Assembly (NCBI GenBank): GCA_002397465.1
Contig: DHAP01000022.1
Coordinates: 1-10,572 of the forward strand
Direction of reading: 5' to 3'
Source of the DNA: Caryophanales bacterium UBA4951
GTDB lineage: Bacteria > Bacillota_I > Bacilli_A > RFN20 > CAG-826
Length of the DNA stretch: 10,572 nucleotides
Shown here: positions 6,649 to 10,572 of the stretch, one piece after another
Position numbering within the stretch: the first letter of the stretch is position 1
Layout of the letters: each line of letters begins with the position of its first letter
The notes under the pieces: model-generated
Databases searched by the model: none
What the model saw: only the letters and a program-made list of their open reading frames with translations
What the model was told of the DNA's origin: nothing
Made by a program: the position numbers and the translations under genes

Positions 6649-7794
6649 GTGTTTACAAACGTTTCCAATGTCCTTATTTATAATGCCATCGGTGACGTTT
6701 TTTCTTCAGTCAAGCTTTGGACCGTCATTATCGAGACCTTCGTTTGCATCATCTTGGGATATTTGCTCACGAAGAAAAAGGTCTTGGGCGAGAATAGCGG
6801 CAAGACGCTGATCAACATCGTGATGAGCATTTGCCTCCCTTGTTTGGCTTTTTCCTCTTTCATGAGCGATTTTAGCCTCAAGGATGGTTATAGTGCCATC
6901 TTCAATCTTGTCTTTGGATTCTTCATCTACATCTTTTTCATCTTCTTCTCGAAGTTGCTCTTCGTCTTCGTCAAAGACAAAAACAAGAAGCAGGCCCTCG
7001 TCGTCCTTTTCAGTTTTGGGTCCACGACTTTCTTCTCACAGCCAATCATCTCGGCCATCTATGGGACGACCGCCTATAACGATTCCAACCTTCTTAACGT
7101 CGCCTTCAGGGTCTTCCTTTATTCCTATGCCTATCTCAGCATGGCGGGGGTGAAGCCAGGAAGCGACAAAGAGAGCTCATTCTTGCCAACCCTGAAAAAA
7201 GTCGTCCTAAATCCTATTTTCTTAGCGACGATACTGGGCTTTGCCTTATGGATGCTTCAGGCTATCCCAGGTTCTTATGTCTCTTCTTGGTGGACGGTGG
7301 CCCGTAACTGGCTGGGCGGAGTCGAAGAAGGGTATGTGCCTTTCTGGCGGATAGATGTGACCCTTCCATGGATTTATCAGGTGATGAAGGGCCTTGGCTC
7401 TTTGTCCTCGCCTTTGGTTTTCCTTTCGATAGGTGCGACTTTGGCGAGCGTCTCCTTATCGGGGGCCTTCAAGGATCCCTATGCTTGGGCGTACAGCCTT
7501 CTTAAAGGCTTTTTGGCGCCCGCTATCGTGTTATTGATCCTCTATCTCACCGAGCTTATAGCCAAAAACTGCGGTTATCCAAATCTGGTGGATATCTCGA
7601 CCGTTCAAAGCTCAGTCATCATGTGGCTGGCTCCGGCTGGTCTTATGAGCGTGGCTTACTGCATCAACTTTGACAAAGGGAAGCTGATGGCGAGCAACAT
7701 CTCCTTATTAAGCACGATCGTCAGCGTTTTCGCCCTTCTTTTCTGGGTTTGCATCCTTGGAGTTATATCTCTTGATGGCTTCTTCCCACTCTAA
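6649..7794 (+). CDS. AEC family transporter (auxin efflux carrier-like permease)
   Basis: 381 residues, ten hydrophobic segments arranged as two five-helix halves, as in bacterial AEC carriers that move organic anions or similar small solutes. The first half carries the family pattern LTKKKVLGENSGKTLINIVMSICLPCLAFSSFM (40-72). The second half starts near 185 (VVLNPIFLATILGFALWM) and ends with the typical IMWLAPAGLMSVAYCINFDKGKLMASNISLLSTIVSVFALLFWV (324-367). A loop of about 35 residues (205-240) separates two helices. The start is taken as GTG 6649, because no in-frame ATG follows within the N-terminal region and family members begin about here. There is no Shine-Dalgarno sequence, and a -10-like TAGAAT lies 7 bases upstream, so translation may be leaderless. 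The substrate cannot be told. The 3' end overlaps the convergent regulator gene by 87 bases. Confidence 0.82.
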   Translation: MFTNVSNVLIYNAIGDVFSSVKLWTVIIETFVCIILGYLLTKKKVLGENSGKTLINIVMSICLPCLAFSSFMSDFSLKDGYSAIFNLVFGFFIYIFFIFFSKLLFVFVKDKNKKQALVVLFSFGSTTFFSQPIISAIYGTTAYNDSNLLNVAFRVFLYSYAYLSMAGVKPGSDKESSFLPTLKKVVLNPIFLATILGFALWMLQAIPGSYVSSWWTVARNWLGGVEEGYVPFWRIDVTLPWIYQVMKGLGSLSSPLVFLSIGATLASVSLSGAFKDPYAWAYSLLKGFLAPAIVLLILYLTELIAKNCGYPNLVDISTVQSSVIMWLAPAGLMSVAYCINFDKGKLMASNISLLSTIVSVFALLFWVCILGVISLDGFFPL

Positions 7795-8403
7795 AAGAAC
7801 AGTGTCTTTCATGCAGTGGATGGAAAGAATAAGAAGATTGTAGGCGATGCTTTTGCTCTCGACGGTCACGTATTCCTTGCCTGTGCAGATGTTGAATAAG
7901 TAGCCGAGTAAGGGGAATAGGATGTTCGACATGACCCTGTCCTCATAGAAATTCTTGTCATCAAGACGCATCCTTTTGACGGTGACGTCGTCCTCTCGAT
8001 AGGAAAAGAACTCATCGAGGACGTATTTCTTGAGGAGGACCAATCGGGCGCTTTGGAACTCGTCTAAGTCCAAATCTCTGAACTTCAAGTAGAAACGGGT
8101 GGCGAAGATAAACTCATTCTTGTGCAAATAGGCCGACTGGGCGAGCTTATCGATATATTCCTTAAGAGAAGATGGGTAAGGGTCGTCTTTGAAGACTTCG
8201 GAGATGAGCTTCAAGGAATGGATATTGCATTCATGGACGAGGCCGAGGTCATTCGGGATGTGGTAGGTCGTAGATGACTTCCTTTTCCTTGCCATGCGGC
8301 AGACCTTGCCGAGCCTCACGGACTCCAAGTCCTTTTCGGCACCTAGGAGTATCCCTTGCTCGATGACATCGAAAATCCACGGCGAAACATTCTTTCTTAA
8401 CAT
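7708..8403 (-). CDS. Putative TetR-like transcriptional regulator
   Basis: 231 residues, mostly helical, no membrane segment. The first 55 residues resemble a diverged TetR helix-turn-helix: an opening helix PWIFDVIEQGILLGAEKDLESV, then LGKVCRMARKRKSSTTYHI where family members have a recognition helix followed by a Tyr-His. The remainder would be the ligand/dimer domain, with amphipathic helices around 78-136 and a hydrophobic stretch FPLLGYLFN (163-171). Family assignment is tentative; what supports it is context, namely a divergent neighbour and a perfect palindrome in that neighbour's promoter. AGGGA 9 bases before the ATG serves as ribosome site. The last 28 codons lie antisense to the end of the AEC gene, and that tail (NPEKKGENADDRA) is polar and probably disordered. 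Confidence 0.5.
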   Translation of the reverse strand: MLRKNVSPWIFDVIEQGILLGAEKDLESVRLGKVCRMARKRKSSTTYHIPNDLGLVHECNIHSLKLISEVFKDDPYPSSLKEYIDKLAQSAYLHKNEFIFATRFYLKFRDLDLDEFQSARLVLLKKYVLDEFFSYREDDVTVKRMRLDDKNFYEDRVMSNILFPLLGYLFNICTGKEYVTVESKSIAYNLLILSIHCMKDTVLLEWEEAIKRYNSKDANPEKKGENADDRA

Positions 8404-8446
8404 TGTGTTTTGTCCCTATATGGCTATAAAAGTAAGCGCTGATAGC

Positions 8447-8476
8447 ATTATAAAGGATGTTTGAGAAAGAAGCCAA
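8447..8476 (-). promoter_or_regulatory. Promoter of the TetR-like gene
   Basis: On the - strand a perfect TATAAT (8452 to 8447) follows TTGGCT (8476 to 8471, 4 of 6) with an 18-base spacer. Transcription would start near 8440, giving a leader of about 37 bases that contains the AGGGA ribosome site. The palindrome at 8490-8509 lies 13 bases upstream of this -35, so one bound dimer could influence both divergent promoters. Confidence 0.55.
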
Positions 8477-8486
8477 CCTTGGTGGG

Positions 8487-8514
8487 TTGATTATTCTTTC
8501 AAGAATAATAGAAT
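8487..8514 (+). promoter_or_regulatory. Promoter of the CBS-domain gene
   Basis: TTGATT (8487-8492, 4 of 6) and TAGAAT (8509-8514, 5 of 6) are spaced by 16 bases. The -10 ends 6 bases before the ATG at 8521, so the expected start of transcription coincides with the A of ATG. No Shine-Dalgarno sequence lies between. Confidence 0.6.
8490..8509. promoter_or_regulatory. Perfect 20-bp palindrome, candidate repressor operator
   Basis: ATTATTCTT-TC-AAGAATAAT has perfect 9-bp arms with a 2-base centre. It fills the spacer of the CBS-gene promoter, overlapping the last bases of the -35 and the first base of the -10, so a bound dimer would block RNA polymerase. Size, symmetry and position suit a TetR-type operator, and a TetR-like gene diverges from this site. 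It is not followed by a T tract, so it is unlikely to be a terminator. Confidence 0.65.
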
Positions 8515-8520
8515 AAAAAC

Positions 8521-8931
8521 ATGAATATTTTGTTTTATTTGATGCCGAAGAACAAAGTCGATTTCCTATATAGTGACTTCACCATCCGCCAGACCCTCGA
8601 GAAGATGAAAGGAAAGCGTTACTCCATGCTTCCGATCATCGACAGAGAAAGCGGCAAATACGTCCGCTCCATCATGGAAGGCGACATTCTCTACTATCTT
8701 ACAGTCAACCGTCTATCCTTCGAGGAACTCGAGAAAAGAAATCTCTCGGATATCCCCTCTTCAAGGGTTATCAAAGCGGTGGGCGTCACCTGCCAAGTCC
8801 AAGCCCTGTATGACACGATTTATGAGCAGAACTTCGTGCCGGTGATCGATGACGAGGGCATCTTCATCGGGATCGTCACAAGACGTCAGGTCATGATCGA
8901 CCTCATCCAAGCGAAAACCGAAGCGAAATAA
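8521..8931 (+). CDS. CBS domain pair protein
   Basis: 136 residues made of two CBS domains and little else: CBS1 about 8-65 (FTIRQTLEKMKGKRYSMLPIIDRESGKYVRSIMEGDIL) and CBS2 about 76-130 (VIKAVGVTCQVQALYDTIYEQNFVPVIDDEGIFIGIVTRRQVMIDLI). The LPIID and VPVIDDEG-IGIVTRRQV strand-turn motifs are diagnostic. Such stand-alone Bateman modules bind adenine nucleotides or SAM-like ligands and act as energy or ligand sensors on partner proteins; the partner here is unknown. No helix-turn-helix or enzyme domain is attached. The gene follows a promoter containing a palindrome and starts at or beside the predicted transcription start with no ribosome site. It is closed by a strong terminator directly after the stop, so it is monocistronic. 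Confidence 0.87.
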   Translation: MNILFYLMPKNKVDFLYSDFTIRQTLEKMKGKRYSMLPIIDRESGKYVRSIMEGDILYYLTVNRLSFEELEKRNLSDIPSSRVIKAVGVTCQVQALYDTIYEQNFVPVIDDEGIFIGIVTRRQVMIDLIQAKTEAK

Positions 8932-8955
8932 AAACGGGCCGAAGCCCGTTTTTTT
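8932..8955. terminator. Bidirectional intrinsic terminator, CBS gene and mrp
   Basis: AAACGGGC (8932-8939) pairs with GCCCGTTT (8944-8951) around a CGAA tetraloop. On the + strand a T run continues to 8955; on the - strand the A-rich side (8929-8934) supplies the U tract. It lies 1 base after the CBS stop and about 10 bases past the mrp stop, serving both convergent genes. Confidence 0.93.
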
Positions 8956-8962
8956 ATGTTGT

Positions 8963-9793
8963 CTAGAGACTCTCAAGCAAGGAGACGGAGCCTTTGAGGG
9001 CATCGCCTTTATAGGTGTCGGCCTCGCCTTTGTCCACCAAAGAGGTGAGGGCTGGGTCGATGGCTATCTCGTCGAGAAGCTTGACGCCATATCTTTCAGC
9101 GACTTTGTTCAAATCGCCGGCGCCGAATAGATCGATCTTCTTTCCGCAGTCTGGGCATTTGACATAAGCCATGTTCTCGACCAATCCGAGAATATTGACG
9201 TTCATCATCTTGGCCATGTTGACGGACTTTTCGACGACCATGGAAACCAGCTCCTGCGGCGAGGAGACGACGATGACGCCGTCGACTGGTATCTGCTGGA
9301 AGACGGTGAGTGGAACGTCACCGGTTCCTGGCGGCATGTCGATAAGGAGGAACTCCATTTCCCCATAGATGACATTGCTGTACATCTGGCCGACCAATGA
9401 AGAGATCATCGGACCTCTCCAAACGATTGGGGTGGTCGGGGTGTCCACCAAGATGTTGCTGGACATGATGGTGAGGCCGTTTTTGCTTTTGCCGGGATAA
9501 ATCCCATCCTCGTCCCCGACGGCTTGGTAGTTGGCTAAGCCAAAAGCCTGAGGGATTGAAGGACCCGTGACGTCAGCGTCCAAGATGGCGACTTTGTGGC
9601 CTTTGTTTGCCAGTGAGGCCGCCAAAAGAGAAGTGACCATGCTCTTTCCGACGCCGCCCTTGCCAGAGATTACGGCAATGGTGTGCTTGAAACTTGTGAG
9701 TTCATGGGGCTTCAACTTTTCGATTTTTCCGCGAGAGGCGCAGTTTTCTTCATTGCAGCCTTCGCATTCGTGATTGCAGTTTTCTTCGCTCAT
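8963..9793 (-). CDS. mrp: Mrp/NBP35 family Fe-S cluster carrier ATPase
   Basis: A 276-residue ParA/MinD-type P-loop ATPase of the ApbC/Mrp/Nbp35 group, cytosolic, which holds and transfers [4Fe-4S] clusters to apo-proteins as a homodimer. It has a deviant Walker A GKGGVGKS (44-51), LDADVTGPS (71-79), the Walker B-like LLIDMPPGTGD (149-159), and the bridging-cluster motif CPDC (Cys213, Cys216). The N-terminus has a four-cysteine cluster (Cys6, Cys10, Cys13, Cys18), similar in idea to Nbp35's extra N-terminal site and common in anaerobic Firmicutes versions. The N-terminal DUF59 domain of longer Mrp proteins is absent. AAAGG lies 7-8 bases before the ATG, and a TATAAT is present at 9818 to 9813. 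The gene stands alone on this strand. Confidence 0.92.
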   Translation of the reverse strand: MSEENCNHECEGCNEENCASRGKIEKLKPHELTSFKHTIAVISGKGGVGKSMVTSLLAASLANKGHKVAILDADVTGPSIPQAFGLANYQAVGDEDGIYPGKSKNGLTIMSSNILVDTPTTPIVWRGPMISSLVGQMYSNVIYGEMEFLLIDMPPGTGDVPLTVFQQIPVDGVIVVSSPQELVSMVVEKSVNMAKMMNVNILGLVENMAYVKCPDCGKKIDLFGAGDLNKVAERYGVKLLDEIAIDPALTSLVDKGEADTYKGDALKGSVSLLESL

Positions 9794-9812
9794 TTTTTAA
9801 CCTTTCTTAAGG

Positions 9813-9818
9813 ATTATA
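9813..9818 (-). promoter_or_regulatory. Candidate -10 element of mrp
   Basis: A perfect TATAAT on the - strand, 19 bases before the mrp ATG, would start transcription near 9806 and give a short leader containing the AAAGG ribosome site. At 16-base spacing the -35 would be TGACTT, which is weak, so only the -10 is claimed. Confidence 0.4.
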
Positions 9819-9877
9819 CAAACTTAGGATAACAAAGTCATGATAGATGAACGAAATAAGCCTCTTGACACGAGTAG

Positions 9878-9883
9878 TATATT
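9878..9883 (+). promoter_or_regulatory. Candidate -10 element of the metal permease gene
   Basis: TATATT ends 6 bases before the GTG at 9890, the same geometry as the CBS and AEC genes. A perfect TTGACA at 9865-9870 is too close (7 bases) to be its -35, and no good -10 lies 15-19 bases after that TTGACA. The promoter reading is therefore tentative. Confidence 0.3.
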
Positions 9884-9889
9884 AACAAG

Positions 9890-10572
9890 GTGCAACAAAT
9901 CGGTGAAATAGCCCTAGACTCCCTCTTGGACTCGTTAAAAATTCTAGCCTTCGCGTTCGTCCTCTACGTCATCCTTTCTTTTTTCGAGGGCAAGATCGCC
10001 TCGTTATTAGAGAAAAACAAACGCTGGGCGCCGTTTTTCGGCTCTTTGGCCGGCGCCATTCCGCAATGCGGGATTTCCGTCGTTGGGGCGGACTTATACA
10101 CAAAACGCCATATCAGCATGGGGACTTTGGTGGCCATATTCGTGGCTTGCAGCGATGAGGCCCTGCCGATTTTCTTCCAGGATTTCTCCAACAACAAATG
10201 GTATATGGTCTTTCCAATGCTTCTTATCAAGATCATCGGGGGCTTCGTTTTTGGCTATCTGGTCGACATGATTAACACGAAAGACGACAAAGAAGTCGAG
10301 GAGCACCTTGAAAACTGCGAGGGCAAGAGCCAATCCCACATCGGATGCTGCGGGCACGAGATCGAAGGAAAAGACGAGGGCCCATGGCATGAGCATTTGA
10401 TTCACCCTCTCGTTCATTCGCTGAAGATCTTCGTTTACGCCTTCGTGATTTCCTTTGCCTTTGGCTGTCTTATTGAGATGGTGATAGGGGAGGAGAACCT
10501 TCAGAACTTCATGGAAGCCAACCGTTACCTCTCGCCTCTATATGCCGTTTTGGTCGGTTTGATCCCTAACTG
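9890..10572 (+). CDS. Putative manganese transporter / ArsP_2-type heavy-metal permease (3' truncated by window)
   Basis: The first 227 codons of an integral membrane protein that continues past the window. The opening IALDSLLDSLKILAFAFVLYVILSFFEGK (7-35) is the usual start of the 10-helix heavy-metal exporter family. Two signatures follow: GAIPQCGISVVGADLYTKRHISMGTL (55-80) and CSDEALPIFF (87-96). These are typical of proteins labelled putative manganese transporter or arsenic efflux-like; the true substrate is not established. A cytosolic-type loop (about 128-176) is rich in metal ligands: Cys143, His150, Cys153, Cys154, His156, His167, His169, His172 and His176. Helices resume at about 178-199 and 215 onward. 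The start is GTG 9890, which fits the family N-terminus; there is no ribosome site, and a -10-like TATATT is 6 bases upstream. The gene diverges from mrp. Confidence 0.85.
   Translation, partial: MQQIGEIALDSLLDSLKILAFAFVLYVILSFFEGKIASLLEKNKRWAPFFGSLAGAIPQCGISVVGADLYTKRHISMGTLVAIFVACSDEALPIFFQDFSNNKWYMVFPMLLIKIIGGFVFGYLVDMINTKDDKEVEEHLENCEGKSQSHIGCCGHEIEGKDEGPWHEHLIHPLVHSLKIFVYAFVISFAFGCLIEMVIGEENLQNFMEANRYLSPLYAVLVGLIPN

Overview
The window looks like chromosome from a low-to-mid GC Firmicutes-type bacterium, probably an uncultured Bacilli or Mollicutes-related gut lineage. The evidence is gene content (CopA/CopZ pair, DUF4956-VTC pair, AEC carrier, Mrp with an N-terminal Cys cluster, a clostridial-type serpin), TATAAT-like promoters and short intergenic gaps. 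TGA is used as a stop and no gene reads through an internal TGA, so the code is standard and this is not a Mycoplasma/Spiroplasma-type genome. The species cannot be named from sequence alone. No IS, phage, CRISPR or tRNA signals were seen.

Layout from left to right: (1) bases 1-142 are the tail of an unidentified transcription unit (a 29-codon open end or structured RNA) closed by a clear intrinsic terminator; (2) an untranslated stretch leads into a two-gene + strand operon, an ECF-type sigma factor followed 3 bases later by a single-pass membrane protein whose external part is a serpin; (3) a - strand copper module, copA then copZ, separated by a 195-bp spacer with a terminator and a competing alternative hairpin; (4) a + strand pair, a DUF4956 membrane protein and a VTC-type polyphosphate polymerase; (5) an AEC-family carrier (+) converging with, and overlapping at its 3' end, a small TetR-like regulator (-); (6) a divergent two-CBS-domain protein (+) whose promoter contains a perfect 20-bp palindrome; (7) mrp (-), converging with the CBS gene on a shared bidirectional terminator; (8) the first 227 codons of an ArsP_2-type 'putative manganese transporter' (+), cut by the window end.

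How the genes may work together: the sigma-serpin pair has the geometry of a sigma/anti-sigma operon (translational coupling, cytosolic basic tail of about 40 residues, one membrane helix, large outer domain), but the outer domain is a protease-trapping serpin. This is the most unusual feature of the window and suggests a protease-sensing transmembrane switch; that function is inference. CopA exports Cu(I) and CopZ shuttles it. DUF4956 and VTC are a recurrent pair linked to polyphosphate synthesis. The TetR-like gene, the palindrome and the CBS gene form a plausible local regulatory unit. Three genes (AEC carrier, CBS protein, metal permease) have a -10-like hexamer 6-7 bases before the start codon and no Shine-Dalgarno sequence, which suggests leaderless mRNAs.
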